Assembly: GCA_018398765.1 (NCBI GenBank)
Contig: JAHBMJ010001235.1
Coordinates: 1 to 33,560 of the forward strand
DNA length: 33,560 nucleotides
Source: Chromera velia
Taxonomy: Eukaryota > Sar > Chromeraceae
Direction: 5' to 3'
Within the stretch, counting starts at the first letter, position 1; each line of letters starts with the position of its first letter. Shown here piece by piece: positions 1 to 13,982 of the stretch. The position numbers were made by a program, and so were the translations under genes. The notes beneath the pieces were generated by a model. The model was not told where the DNA came from and searched no databases. It worked only from the letters and a program-made list of their open reading frames with translations.

Positions 1-28
1 AAAAAAAGATCCACTTTTGGGGTCAATA

Positions 29-416
29 CCATGGGCGACATAAGTTTTGTATACTCATCTTTTGACCTCTCTAGCGCCAATGAAATATAACAAGAAGTAA
101 ACATTTATACAATTAAATTAGTAAGCTATAACAGTTTCAATCAGGTGTTAATTAGGGGTTGTGGGGAGAATGTGTCTCAAATATAAGTAAACTTATTTTT
201 TCTGAAGTCACCGATCGACCAAGCCTATAAAAAGTAAGACATAAATTTATAATTCAATCTAGCTTTGCCAATTGAGGACGTATAAAGCCAATTACTTTAA
301 AGTAATACTTTATGCTGTATCTACTTCTATTCTAGCCTGCTTGATCCAGTGTCGACTTCAAAAACGAATCTTCGCCAACTCCACAAAAAAATATACAATA
401 CTTTTGTCGCCCATGG
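29..416. mobile_element. Short inverted-repeat element (MITE-like), TA-flanked
   Basis: The two ends are inverted copies of each other over about 25 bp with two or three mismatches. The left end begins CCATGGGCGACATAAG and the right end finishes CTTTTGTCGCCCATGG. Both ends are flanked by TA (27-28 and 417-418), the target-site duplication expected of Tc1/mariner-type elements. The 388-bp interior is AT-rich and has no credible coding frame, so this would be a non-autonomous copy. The family is not recognised. Confidence 0.6.
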
Positions 417-1823
417 TAGTATGAGTTCCATGCATACCTAGGGCCTAGGCTCCGCACTACATAAAAAAAAATAAAAGAAGAGAAAACGTTTTTTTTTATG
501 GATTTTTTTTTATTTGATTGATTGATTGATATTTTTTTTTTTTCTATCATGGCATTCTATGGCATTCAATAGGCAAACAACTGTTGTTCAAGTGCTGCAA
601 GAGTATAATCTGAGTATTACTAAGTATTACACAGAGTGTTGCGTTAAAAACCATATACTTTTCAGTTGATAAATAAAGAAAAAAAAAAGATTGGAAACTT
701 TCTTTTTTTTTTAATTTATGGAGTGCAAAGCCTAAATGCACACTAAAAAAACTCCAAGATTGTTTGTATGTTTGACTTATGTATTTGATATAGGATAACA
801 AAGGATTTATGTTTTGAAAATTTGTGTGAAAACTAATGTGAAAGCCTATATAGCTATGCATGCGAAAGCTAAAAATTCAGCTAAAAATTAAATTTAAACT
901 TTTATAAATCTGGTTATCAAAATGCACTCAAACCCAGTATTGAAACTAGCACTCAAAGTCTCAAACTTTTATGAAAAGCTAGATGAAAAGATATAAGTGA
1001 TAAGCATCAGTGATTTATAGACTGAAAAATTTGACTATCAATGTCTACTATTATTCTTATCAATTCATATATGCCATCGCCGTTAGCCTCTATATGTAGT
1101 TTAGCTTGTTTATGCGCATTCAACGTTCAGCTCAGTGCAATTGCATAATGTCTGCCTGTACTATATAATATATGACGGAAGCACTCGTAAAGCTACAAGC
1201 TCTTCTCTTCTTTAACTGCTTCCTTCTCTGATGGTTCAGTATGAGACTCACTGTGCTACTGCTATACAGAGGGAAATCCCCGTATAAAGCTATAGAGATT
1301 CACGCCAGAGATAACGGCGGCGATGGCTTCATAGTGCCAGTGCCTCGACGACAGCCGCTTTCCCAGGCCGCGTGAACTTTGACTTTCCGGGGTCATATGT
1401 TGCGCAACAGCCTTTGAGATCGAAGCACGCCTTAGCGCAGTCTCAAATCGTCGATTAATTGTGCGCATACATTCGTGTGGATCCGATCATGCTTCCCTTT
1501 TATAATTAAAAGCTTGCATCATGGTTCAATGAGTGACCTCCCGATCTCTCACTCACTTCTTCTGACACTCAACCTTGATCTATGAATTCCTTCAAACGTC
1601 TCACCTCAGATCAGTCTGGGTGTTATGATGCCATTGGTTTCTTTGTGTAGACGGGCGAACTAGTGAGTCAATCTTCTTTTTATCAGAATCTCTTGATGTG
1701 ATCGACCAAGGTGGCGTGAGTCTAGACCGGGGGGTAGTAGACCCTTTCAGTTGCTAGTCTCCTGACCAGCGCCACCTATCACATCATGGCACTAGCAGAG
1801 GTACTTCTGTCTAGGCTAGTCTA
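417..1823. other. AT-rich spacer, no supported gene
   Basis: This stretch is AT-rich and carries poly-T and poly-A runs and (TTGA)n at about 515-530. The segment at about 571-600 resembles the interior of the element at 1824-2073 (shared ACAACTGTTGTTCAAGTG) and may be a relic of that family. A GC-richer island at 1262-1468 holds an ATG-started 68-codon minus-strand frame with one hydrophobic stretch. It is too short and featureless to call a gene, but it stands out from its surroundings. Confidence 0.4.
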
Positions 1824-2073
1824 GGCGTATCACAGCCAAAAAAAAATAATAATTAAAGCCAATTCTCGATCGTTTATTTAAGTTTTTTTTTTTTTTTTGA
1901 CGATATGTTGGGTAACAAACAACTGTTGTTCAAGTGTTGCATGACTGTTGTTTGGATGTTGCATAACTGTTGTTTAGGTCTGGTTTAGGTGTTCAAAAAG
2001 TTACACACAAAAAAAAAAAAAATTAAGCAAATTCTGGCCCGGGTTTACTTTTTTTTTTTTGCTGTGATACGCC
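1824..2073. mobile_element. 250-bp MITE with TA duplication
   Basis: The left end reads GGCGTATCACAGC and is followed by a run of A. The right end is the exact inverse, a run of T followed by GCTGTGATACGCC. TA flanks both sides (1822-1823 and 2074-2075). The interior has short direct repeats of ACTGTTGTT and no coding capacity. Size, inverted ends and TA flanks fit a Stowaway/mariner-type miniature element, although the terminal motif is not one I recognise. Confidence 0.75.
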
Positions 2074-2264
2074 TATAGACTTCTGTTTGTTTCAATGATG
2101 ATGCTAGTAATGATGTGACAAGTAAATCAAATTTTAAACCGTTAATTAACACGTTTTGACCTGATTTCTTTTTTCTTGATTTCCCGGCTTTATCCCATCG
2201 TTTCATGATTTGATGTTGCATGACAACGTATGTAACGAATCCACATCAAAATGATCGATTAAAC

Positions 2265-2765
2265 AAACGAATGGTCACAGATGGTCAGAACAGAAGAATT
2301 ACTGTGGATTCGGCACCCATCAGCTGTAACTCACTGTCTTACAAGCTCGGACACCGAGAAGAATGCTTTGACTGACAAACGATCTTTGGGGGGAATTCTG
2401 GCACAGAGCTGTTAATTTGCAATCAACGACACATGGCACATGCATGGGTGGAGACGAAACATGCATGGATGGTCAGCGGTGGTCAGGACAGAAGAGTTAC
2501 TGTGGATCCGGGACCCACTGTAACCCAGCTTCAATACAGAGAAGAGACATCCTTAGAAGTTCGGACACCGAGAAGAATGCCTTGGCTGACAAAGGATCTT
2601 TGGGGGGAATTCTGGCACAGAGTCGTTGATTTGCATCAACGACATAGGCCGCACATGACACACACGAAAAGAGGGACGGGACTAGGCCCGACCCTCAAAC
2701 ACGTACAAGCCGATCGTTGATTTAGAATCAACGAATGGCACATGCATGGAGGGAGACGAAACATG
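2265..2765. repeat. Imperfect tandem duplication, unit about 198 bp, with hairpins
   Basis: Two adjacent copies, about 2265-2460 and 2463-2650, share long blocks such as GGACACCGAGAAGAATGC and TTTGGGGGGAATTCTGGCAC. A third partial copy at 2714-2765 repeats only the end of the unit (GGCACATGCATGG and GGAGACGAAACATG). Each copy carries a small inverted repeat around CGTTGAT. The inverted repeats at 2623-2642 and 2714-2734 are perfect, with 8- and 9-bp stems. The frames running through this block follow the repeat and do not look like genes. It lies just downstream of the 3' end of the minus-strand gene at 2804. Confidence 0.7.
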
Positions 2766-2803
2766 ATATGTCCGTCTCACGCCGAGCGGAAATCGAGTCC
2801 CGC

Positions 2804-5549
2804 TCACTCGTCCCCGTCCTTCTTCACCTGTTCGATGAAGTGGTCGAGGCCGTGGACATACTCGAGGGCCGCCTCAAGGTAGGGCATCGTCGCCCGGAAG
2901 GTCACTCCTCGTCGAGCGACAGTGAGCTTGTAGGCATTGTCGCTGGTCAGCGACACGTCACCCAGCTTGATGTTGCGAATCATCTTCTGCACACAAGGAA
3001 AGGAAAGGAGGCGCCGCGATCGGTCAACAGAATGGAGGCAACCATGCAGCTTGAGTCTGTCCACGATCCGCTCTATCGAACTCCATCCACTCAAGCATGC
3101 GCTTCTGTTGACAAGACAGATGGCAAAGCACAAGCAAAGAGGCAAGAAGGGAGAGAGAAAAACAGCTACTGACAGAGACACAAAGAAACACAACTGGTCT
3201 ATTGGACAGAGTGTGCCGTTGCTCAGATGCAGATAGACTGACCACGTGTTTCTCAAGCAGTAGCTTGATTCGCTCGATCACCGTCTTCCCTGCCCTTTCA
3301 TCCTGTGAACCCCCTTCTTGAGCCTCGAGGATCTCCTTTTCGCTCTCCGTGAGATCTGAAGGTTCTGCAGAAAAAGACGGAGACACACACGGAGAATAGC
3401 AAGAGCCCCATGTATGTATGCAATCGGAGAAAGTCTTCAATGTCATTCTCAACGCATGTGTACAGAAAGGAGCCTCGAATTGCACGGGGCGCTGCATGAA
3501 GATACCAGAATCGAGGAAGGAAGAGACAAGATGCATGCCCCAATTTCGTGCAGTACGTGGAATCACAGAGACGGATTGACGGGAAGGGAGAAAGAGGACG
3601 ATAGCGAGCACCGGATGCATGGGGCGAGCAAAGAGGATGGCACATGGCCGGAGCCCTCGGAAAGGACGAACTGAGAGCCAAAGGCAACGACAGCTGCGCA
3701 GTAATTCTTTGGAATTCCCGATCAATAAGGGGAAGAGAGTGGGCTATCACTGACCAGGCCCCTGCAGCCTCAGTCGAATGGTGTCCAGCTCCTTTACTCG
3801 TTCGTTCGCTTCGACTTCTTCCTGGACGGAGAAAAGGGACGGGATTGATTTGTCAGCAGAGAAAAACAATCCATCGATCGATCTATTCCATTCATTCATG
3901 CAAACCGTTGATTGTTTCATGCAACATGCATGCAGCTTTCTGTGGGAGTCCGCCTTGATTCGTTGGCGAGGCACCTGGTGGTTTGAAGCTGGGAGGAAAC
4001 CATGATCTCAAGACACGGAGCAACTCCAATTCAGCAGACGTACAGGCACACAGATGTCGAAGCGGCTTCAGTAAGAGGACCACAGCATTCTACTATTTCG
4101 CATCCCACAAGCTGACTGACTGAGCCTGGAGAGAAACGAACACACACACACACACAAACACAGAGAGAGAGAGAGAGAGAAAGAGAATAAACGAAGTTGC
4201 AAGTCAGGGTCAAATGTGATCGACCCACCTGCTTGGGCTGCGTCCGGGAGCTCATCTGCTTGAGGCCCTCCTTGAGCTTGGGGATGTCTTTGAACTGCCT
4301 CTGCGCGGCACACCAACCCGTGGCTTTGAACGACCCCGATCCAAACGGACACAAGAGCTCGGAGTCCTCTCTCTCGGCTTCTGCACTTTCGTCCCCGGCG
4401 TTGTCCTCCTCCCTGCAATGTAACACAAAGAGAGTGAATCAGGCTTGTTATGAAAATGTTTGGACAACCCGGAGGGGGGGGGGGGGNGGGGGGGGGGGGG
4501 GGGAGGAAATGGGGAAAGGGAGGTGGCGGCTTTGCGGAAGATCGGGAGTTGGAGGGAAGGAAGGAAGAAGGCAGCGACATGTACAGCCAGTGTGACGAAG
4601 AAGGTTGTATGTGAGAGATGTCCAGCCCGCACAGACGGGAGCTGATGGAAAGATGCGTCCAGAAGCGTTTGAGGGGATTCACAACGGCCATTCATCACCC
4701 CTTCTTTTCTCAGGTTTTCGCGCTCGTCTCTCACAGCAGAAGGAAGAGAGAAACAGAAGAGAAAAGTGCCGAAAATATCTGACAACAGGGATCAAGAGCC
4801 GGCCCAGTGCTTGCTTACCGATTTTCTTCGAGGTCCTTCCAAAACTCATCCATCTGGTCTTTGGTCGTGATCTCAAACTTTCTTGCCTCCTGCAGGAAGG
4901 ATCAGAAACATGAATTGGAGGAGTGAAAAGCATTGTGTTGGGAAACTATGCAGAGAAAAACAAAAAGAAGCCAGACCTTTTTCTTCGACACTCAGCTGAC
5001 GCATGAGGAGGAGATACTAGAAGAGACGGGTTGGTCAGAGCGTCGGGTTCCCTCAAAGATTGCAAAGGCATTTATCGAGCTCACTTCAAGTCTTGGATTT
5101 CTCAAGAACCTGCAGCTTTGGTTGGTGGCAAGTGGGATGTCTACAGCCTGTCTGTCTCTGCAGATTCAAATTGCAAGCTGCTCTTCGCTGACCTCCATTT
5201 CTGCAAGGATTTCCAGGAGGCCCTCTGCAGTCTCGTGAAGTCGGTCGGAAAGGGTGTCGAAGACCACGCGAAGAACACCCGCAAGGAGTGGGTACTCCAA
5301 GCTGTGGATCTTCTGGTTCAAATTCTGGACGTCAACTGTCGTATCTTCTGAGAAGAGGACAGGAGCACAGGGCTTCTTCGGATACTCCCGAATCTCCGTA
5401 AACGCAAGTTGGATTCTCGTTTTGTGATCCGTCTCCTGGTGTTTCAAACAAAAATGAATGGACTCATTTTCTTTCTTGAGGGCAGTCAAATACGGAATGT
5501 CCCGCATAGCTCTGTTGAGCTCAGCCACATCTTGTTCAAACTTGGACAT
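2804..5549 (-). CDS. Six-exon gene, conserved-looking 327-aa protein of unknown function
   Basis: I do not recognise this protein. Exons on the minus strand are 5549-5193, 4889-4819, 4412-4229, 3821-3755, 3364-3243 and 2986-2804. Every junction has a GT donor and CAG acceptor and the phases join without a break (984 nt, ATG to TGA). Residues 1-145 are rich in Glu, Lys and Leu with likely coiled-coil stretches. Residues about 145-170 are an acidic linker. A compact segment, about 170-205, contains FKATGWCAAQ and KDIPKLKEGLKQ. Another helical region follows, and the last 60 residues (from KMIRNIKLGDVSL) form a possible small folded domain. There is no signal peptide or membrane segment, so an intracellular structural or adaptor role is possible but is only inference. 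Its start faces the CBM25-like gene across 694 bp. A diverged copy of the exon 3 end lies inside the DPM1 intron. Confidence 0.8.
4140..4192. repeat. (CA)n-(GA)n compound microsatellite in intron 3
   Basis: A run of CA followed by a run of GA lies between the conserved 5' part of intron 3 (4193-4228) and its downstream end. The same order, microsatellite then the same 36 bp then exon, recurs at 31915-32117 in the DPM1 intron. Confidence 0.85.
4471..4503. repeat. Poly-G run with one ambiguous base
   Basis: About 30 G are interrupted by an N at 4487, inside intron 2 of the minus-strand gene. The N is probably a sequencing failure in the homopolymer, so the true length is uncertain. Confidence 0.9.
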
Positions 5550-6243
5550 GCTGCAGACGGAGAGAGCCAGTAAGAAAACGAGAGAACAAGGAGCCTCGTC
5601 TGACGATGAGCTAAGACCGAATGAGAAATTTGAGTATCAGGCGCTGCCGGGCAGAAGATTAATGATGGTTCATGCACATTTGTGTGTCTCCAGAAGAGAG
5701 AAAATCGCAAGTGCTACAGCAGTTCTGATTGCAGACACACTCAACAAGCAGGTACACATAGGTACACAGCCATACACAGCCTCTGTGAAATTTTGCCAAT
5801 TTTGTTTGAACGATCCATGAACGATCCTCATATTGATATATCGATATACCCCCTTCGCAAGCTCAGGGGGTATGCCGGGGCTCTGATGCAATGGATATTA
5901 ATAGTGGTAATTTTTCTTGCTTTCCGGGGCCGTTCGCAAGCTTGCTTGCGTCAGATGCATCAGATTAATGCCGGGGCCCTATATAGCTGGGCCTCATCTG
6001 GGCGACCGCAGCTTAGGCTTAGCTTAGACATGCTTAGACTGACTGACTCTTTCTATATAGGTGATTGTTGTCCGGCTTCAAAACGACACCTTTGTAGATC
6101 GATGTAATATTCTTCTTCTAATTGCGATGAGTTTCGGACAGACATGGGCTTTTGGGTGCAAAGCGTGAGAGTGTCCATCATACGCATGTTTCTTTGATGC
6201 ACATCCGCCCAGGAACTTCTTGTAGCTCCTCCCGTCTCCTGAG
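5550..6243. promoter_or_regulatory. Shared intergenic region between divergent genes
   Basis: These 694 bp separate two outward-facing start codons, so the promoters of both genes should lie here. Visible features are a small palindrome-like GATATATCGATATAC at 5834-5848, two occurrences of GCCGGGGC (5873, 5971), and a TATATAG motif at about 5980 and 6054. None can be assigned as a core promoter by eye. Confidence 0.4.
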
Positions 6244-8220
<1,977 letters not shown>

Positions 8221-8514
8221 TGCATTTTTTTTGCAGGCGCACGGGGCGTGAGACGTCATCTCCTGATTCCCACTTCAGGGCGTGCTTCATTGAGATAAGT
8301 CAGTCAGTCAACCTATCACCCGTGCTTCGTTTGTTCGTTCCCCCTTGCTTCGCTTGTTCCTGCTCTCTCCCGTTGGCGCATCAGTGAGGTGTTAGATCGT
8401 GAAAGCAACACATTGAGCATGAAAAGTGGTGATGAGATCTTGTTGTGTGTTCATATCACTCAGACTCGGAGAGACCATCTGGTCTCTTTTCTTCATATCT
8501 TGGTCTTTTTCCAG

Positions 8515-11500
8515 GTTCTTTGGCGAGGAAGGCAGGGACGGTTTTAGGGGCTTGATCCATTATCGACCCGATTCCTCACCACCTCTTTCGTGTGTCCGCG
8601 CGCAATCTCTCTTCTCAGGCTTCTCAAAGGATGGTGGGCATGAGGTGTCGGAGAAAGGACCATCGGACGCTGCGTCGATCGATTGGCAGCGGTGGGTAGG
8701 GGGGCACGACCTCCCAGCAGACAGCCTCACAGGTGAATTGCAAGTTCACCGGATGGATGCCGCGCGCAAGCGAAGGGCGCTCCTCTGCGGCCAGCTTGCG
8801 CTCATTTCGAATTTCTTGTCCCCAGACCTCTGCATTCTGGAAGAGTGCGATGGTCCGCTTCTATATAGGAGCCGTGCTGACAGGGTGTTCACGAAAAACG
8901 GAACCCTGACAGTGATCATCGGGGACGGGCGTTACGCCTCGCAAGAAGTGAAAAACCGACCCCCCAAGAACAAGAAAAAACCGGCAACCACCCCCCCTAT
9001 CCCTTCGACCTATGATCGGACACAAGAAGTCCGCGAGATGGAGAAGTCTGTGGCCGAGCTGGTGGAAGCATGGCAGAAGGTCACCACGAACGATGAAGGG
9101 GCATGGGTGGACTTGTCACCTGATGTCTTGCAGGCGTGGCTGACCAAGGCGCTGGCCGAAGTGAGCGAGGCAGAGCGACTTGTCTGTTTTGGCCAGTCGA
9201 GACGAAACGGATGTACTGCACCTGTAGGGGGCGGGGCCAGCGACGAGTTTGCACTTTTGCCTTTTCTGCGTGAAAAGTCGCCGCAGATCTCGCTCTCCAT
9301 CCGACCACTTTTCGCAGCAAAGGACTATCCGAATGGAGGTCAGTGAGTCATCACACGTACATACAGGTCGGGAAAGACTCATTTCTCTTGATTGGGGAAA
9401 AGACTCAGCAAGAAAACATACTCGAGTCCATATGACACAGAATTTTTGCCGCTGCTTGTCAGAGAGTGATCTCTTTTTTTCCTCTCTCTCTCTCTCTCTC
9501 TCTGAGTGACTTCTCTTTCTTTCTCTCTCTCTCTCTCTCTCCCCCTCTCTCTCTCACTCACTCTCTCAAAATGACTTCTCTTTGCCCCTCTCTCTCTCTC
9601 AAAGTGATTTCTCTTTGCCTCTCTCTCGCTCTCTCTGTCAAAGTGATTTTTTTTCCTCTCTCTTGCGCTCTCTCTCTCAAACTGATTTCTCTTTCCCCCC
9701 CTTTCTCTTTCAAAGTGATTTCTCTTCCCGTCTCCCTCGCTCTCTCTCTCAAAGTGATTTCTCTTTGCCTCTCTCTCGCTCTCTCTGTCAAAGTGATTTT
9801 TTTTCCNACACACACGCGCGCACACGAACACGAACACACACATACGAAGACACACACGGGGCACACACATACACATACACACACCACACCACGAAAACAC
9901 ACACCACACACAAGCGTCCTTATGGAGCTGAATAGCCAGAGAAATGAAATGAAATGCCGACTCTGCAGACATGATGAGCAACAAAAAGCGTCAACTATGA
10001 AGAGAGATACAGACTCGCGGAAACAAGAGATGCGGGGACTGAGTGGGTTGAAAAAAAAAAAAAAAAATGATGCAGAAGGGGGAAGAAGAGTTGGGACAGG
10101 CCAAGTCAGTTGACGCTTCAGTCCTGTCGCTGCTTTTGTTTGCAGACTCCAGCGGAGACCACCCATCTTCTCTTGATCTTTCTCTCGATCCACAGGGGCA
10201 CGTAATTTCGCGTGTTCTCGAGGGCGAACTGGAGCAGGAAGCCTCGCGGAGGCTCAACAACGAAGTCTTCATGTGCACTCTGTGCAAGGCGAGCTGTTCC
10301 ACCAGAGAGAAGATGAAAGAGCACCTGGACAGCGCAGCCCACAGACTCGAAGTCGAAGCAAAACGAGGACGTCCACAGCAGCAACCCCAAATCAGCCCTG
10401 CCCTCGGAGCGCGGCTCCCGCCCGAAACTGCATCAAAGATGACTCAGGTAGGAGGGTTTCTTTGGAGGCCGTTGCCTCTGTCTCCCCAGTCCTCTTCCGC
10501 CCCGTCGAGCTCTTCGCCCCCGATACCCGCACAGTCAGTTTGCCCAACTCCCGTGCGAGCACTTCGCATGCTGCGGGATGAGGTGGGCGCGAGGGGCGAG
10601 AATTCTTCTCACAGCAGCCGCAGCAGCAGCGGTAATTGTGATGACAGCAGCAGTCAAAGTGACAGTCAGAGGATTCTGATGCAAATGTTGCATCACAGGC
10701 CGCGTCCCAAAGAGAAGCCTTTCCCATATCTCTTCAAGTTGGGCCCTTCTGACAGTCACGCTGAGTATGTTGCCCAGTTCCCAATCAAAGAGAAAGGGGA
10801 GCGATCGTGCATGTTCTGTGGGCTCCTTTTGCGCTCAAAAGAGCGGGAAGAGGACCACCGACGGAGCTGGTGGAAAGTCAGAAGCTCTCTCTGCTTCGAG
10901 ACCACAAGGTTCTTTGACGAAGAGAGACTTGCAAAGGTCACTCACTCGCTTCCTTGATTTGAGTGAGTGCACTCGAAATGCCCTATCGCCGAAAAGCTGT
11001 CCGAGTGAACAGTAATGCACAGCGAGAGAAAGGCTCAAGCAGACAGAAAGACAGAGACAGTCAGGCTGCCAGAAAGTTTGCGTTCGCTCTCTTCTTCGTT
11101 TCACGTGCACAACAGACCATGAAAGGATACGTGAATATAGAAGACGGAGGGACAGAGAGAGAGGTCAAAAGAAGGAAGGAAGGAAAGAAAGAAAGAAAGA
11201 AAGATGGAGAGTTTCCGAGGCTCCAATCAATCCGAAGAGACTGTCTCCGTAAGCGTTCCGGAAGCGTTTTAGAAGGCCGAGACCTTTTGACAGAGGCAAG
11301 TTGACCCTTCCCCGAAAAGGAGAGACGGACAGACAAACCGATGGACGGACGGATGGATGGCGGGTCGTAGTGAGGCGGTGAGAGAGTAAGAGGAAGAGAA
11401 AAACTCATCAGATAGGCAGAAGGACGGCAGGGCCAGAGCCATGTAGAGCGAACAGGCACATTAGGGCCTCTGTAAAATTTCAGCCGCATAAACTCACGAG

Positions 11501-12606
11501 TGTGAAGGCCCTTTTTGCTCATGCAAACTTTGCGTCTGCTTCCCTTTCCCTCTTTCTCAGCGACACCAGGCACCCGCTCGGCGTGGAGAGCCCCTGTCGT
11601 TGTGCTTTCCGCCCCCTGACAGTCAATTCGAAATTTTTCAACGGACGAATGTGAGTTTGCATTCATATGAATGACGCAGCTTGTTGACGTCCCCTCAACA
11701 AAAGTGACGAAGATGTACTGATCCACTCATGCAGGCCGCAATGCAAGTCAGGATGAAAGACAGTAAAAAAACATGAGCGCAGGTAGTAAGCTGCCTGCAC
11801 TTTGCATGTTTTTTGCGTCCGTTGCTGTCTGTGATGCCCTTTCCGGATCTCTATGTGAAGGCGGCTGTCGATGCTTTTCGGTTCACAGTGGTTCATCACT
11901 CTACGGTCTTCAGACCCACTTTTGGCAGCGTACGTGTTCTTACCCTTTCATTCGTTTGTTTTTCTGTTTTTTCACCTGCAGGTCCGTTGGAAATTTTCAC
12001 GCGAGAAAAGTCGTGAGGACCTCGAGCTCCGTGACCTTGACGGAGGCGGGAACCTTGCCATGGTGTTCTCGTACAGATGTAAAGAGTGTGGAATGGAAAT
12101 GCCTTCCTTCGCGGTCAGCATTGGGTTTCCGTCGCAGAGGCTCTTTCGGCGACGGATTGACACAGTGCGGAGTTTATCAATCAACCAACCATCTCCCGGC
12201 TCGCATCTTTCTCTTGTTTATGCCTTCTATAGTCGTCTTGTCATTCCCCTTTTCCTTGCGCTGCAATCCGTCTCGGTGCATTCCCTTGACTCTGCTTATT
12301 CAGTCACTCCGTTCAAACGCCTTCATGCATTCCTGCCTTTTTTCTCCCCCTGCATCCTCCGCTAATATTCTTATAAATGTTTGAGTAGTTCGCCGGAATC
12401 CGCAAGGACTTTCCTCCTTGTCTGGCAGAGTACCTACCGTTGGCAGGGTGGGGAGTCAGGTGTACGCATTTTCTTCAATCACTGCTTTGCAGATCCTTTC
12501 GCACGCCGAGCACTGCAAGAAGGGACCGGGCAAGGAGGGAGTATCGCTCTGGTGCCAGGACGGGGTCAGCTTCGTCAGGGTCGAACTGTTTCCGCTGAGA
12601 CAGTGA
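8515..12606 (+). CDS. Multi-exon protein with three C2H2-like zinc fingers
   Basis: Exons read 8515-9338, 10146-10447, 10490-10936, 11561-11650, 11982-12113 and 12493-12606 (TGA), all in phase. The first clear ATG in frame is at 8753, giving about 556 aa; an unseen 5' exon joined at 8515 is equally possible. The intron at 10448-10489 would be only 42 nt and is open if retained. Finger 1 is CTLCKASCS then H-x5-H (C-x2-C-x12-H-x5-H), close to the matrin/U1-type spacing seen in RNA-binding fingers. Finger 2 (CMFCGLLLRSKEREEDH) lacks the second His. Finger 3 (CKECGMEMPSFA, then ILSHAEHC) is split by the last intron, and its coherence across the junction supports that splice. Between fingers 1 and 2 lie a Pro/Ser-rich stretch and a Ser/Asp/Gln run. 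A nucleic-acid-binding role is likely; the target is unknown. It could in principle be fused to the upstream gene, but phase does not support that. Confidence 0.6.
9470..9806. repeat. Pyrimidine-rich minisatellite in the first intron of the zinc-finger gene
   Basis: Runs of CT are broken by a recurring TCAAAGTGATTTCTCTTTGCC or a close variant. The 58-bp stretch at about 9598-9655 recurs identically at 9749-9806, showing recent duplication. The block ends at a single N (9807) followed by a (CA)n run to about 9915, so the assembly may be collapsed here. Confidence 0.85.
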
Positions 12607-13982
12607 GCTACACAAGACATCTATTTAAACACATAGACCACTGTAGACAAGGGCCCGCACACACACCGAAACTCAAGCAGGTCACGTGGAGATGCGTGAA
12701 ACCGCGGTCTTTCTGCAAGGAAACAGAAAAGCGCGAAACCGCGCCTTATGGTAGACTGATTTCTATTAGTGGCTCGCTTCGACGGCATGTCAGAGGGCCC
12801 GATTTTTCCCCCTCTATCTCTAACAAGAGAAGGGGCTGCGGAAGGGGAGACTTCGTTTTTTTGTTTTTCCGTTTGTCTTTCTTTGTCTTCCGCTTCTCCG
12901 ACCTGATTTTACCTTCCTTTCTCGTCTTCGGTCCTCTCTCTGTCCTTCCCTTCGGTTCACTTCTTTTCTGGCTCAGTAGAATGAGCAGTCGAATCGCATG
13001 CATAGAGCCAGGTCGGTCACGTCGAAGAAATTTTGTAGACAGCATGCGAGAAAGGGGCTTTCAGAACTGAACTGAAATGGAGGGTCCACTCATGCATGCC
13101 TCCTTGCCTGCCTGTGCACATCGAAGGAGGAGAAAAAGGAAAGCACTAGACACTGGAAGGAGAGCCGGAAAAAGATGCCACAGTCGACGCGATGTGTGGA
13201 TCATCTACTGAATTTTTTTTTATGCTCAGTTGGTCGCAGGGAGACTTAGGAAGAGAAAAGTTTTAGGTTGTCTGTATCTCCGTCTTGCGGGTGTATTTAT
13301 AGGCACATCAAAGGACTGTTGTGTCAAAAGAGTGTCAAAGAAAGAGAACTTGACTCGAAAGGGTCTGCGAATTAATTTACAGTGACGACGTTGTGTGTGA
13401 AGTCCATTGCTTGCATGAACTTCGTCGATCGATGGTGCAGCTGAATTGAATTGAATTGAATTGAATCAAGTGCTTAAAATCTTTGGCGCAGATGGCTCCG
13501 CTGCTAGCTCCGCTGGCGGCGGCATAAGTCTGAAATGACTCGACCGCCTGGGGCCTGGGCGCCAGCATGTATGTGATGAATCGTGACTGGTGGTATGGTT
13601 CATCTGCAGACTACACTGCGTGTCACTTCAATGTTGAACTTTTTCTTAAACTTTTTGAGCATTAAGAGTTTTACTATACACGTAGAAAGTTAGTAGACAT
13701 TGTATTATACAAACCTGAACATATATTAGAAGACTAGCTAGAACATATATAGTCACTGTATTGTAGTTTTTGTTAACTTTTTGCGAGGCTTTTTGATTGA
13801 ATTTAATTTTATGCATCATTGAAATCTAGACTAGAATCTACAATTATACGGCGATTTGCCGGCAAACTTATACCGGCAAACTCGAATTAAGATCAAAACT
13901 TCAACCTCTTTAGCAGCCTAGCTCTGTACATGTATATCTGCGTCTAGATCTGCGTATTAGTGGCAATTTAGTGTGTATATTA
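12607..13982. other. Downstream spacer, no supported gene
   Basis: This is the probable 3' flank of the zinc-finger gene. Positions 12845-12975 are strongly pyrimidine-rich on the plus strand. A (GAATT)n run of about five units lies at 13443-13467. From about 13600 the base composition drops to clearly AT-rich. No frame has domain-like content. Confidence 0.4.

Noticed and set aside
12391-12450. Extra exon (FAGIRKDFPPCLAEYL) in the zinc-finger gene
   Set aside because: It reads well, but its acceptor lacks a pyrimidine tract and it would break the third finger; left out pending transcript data.
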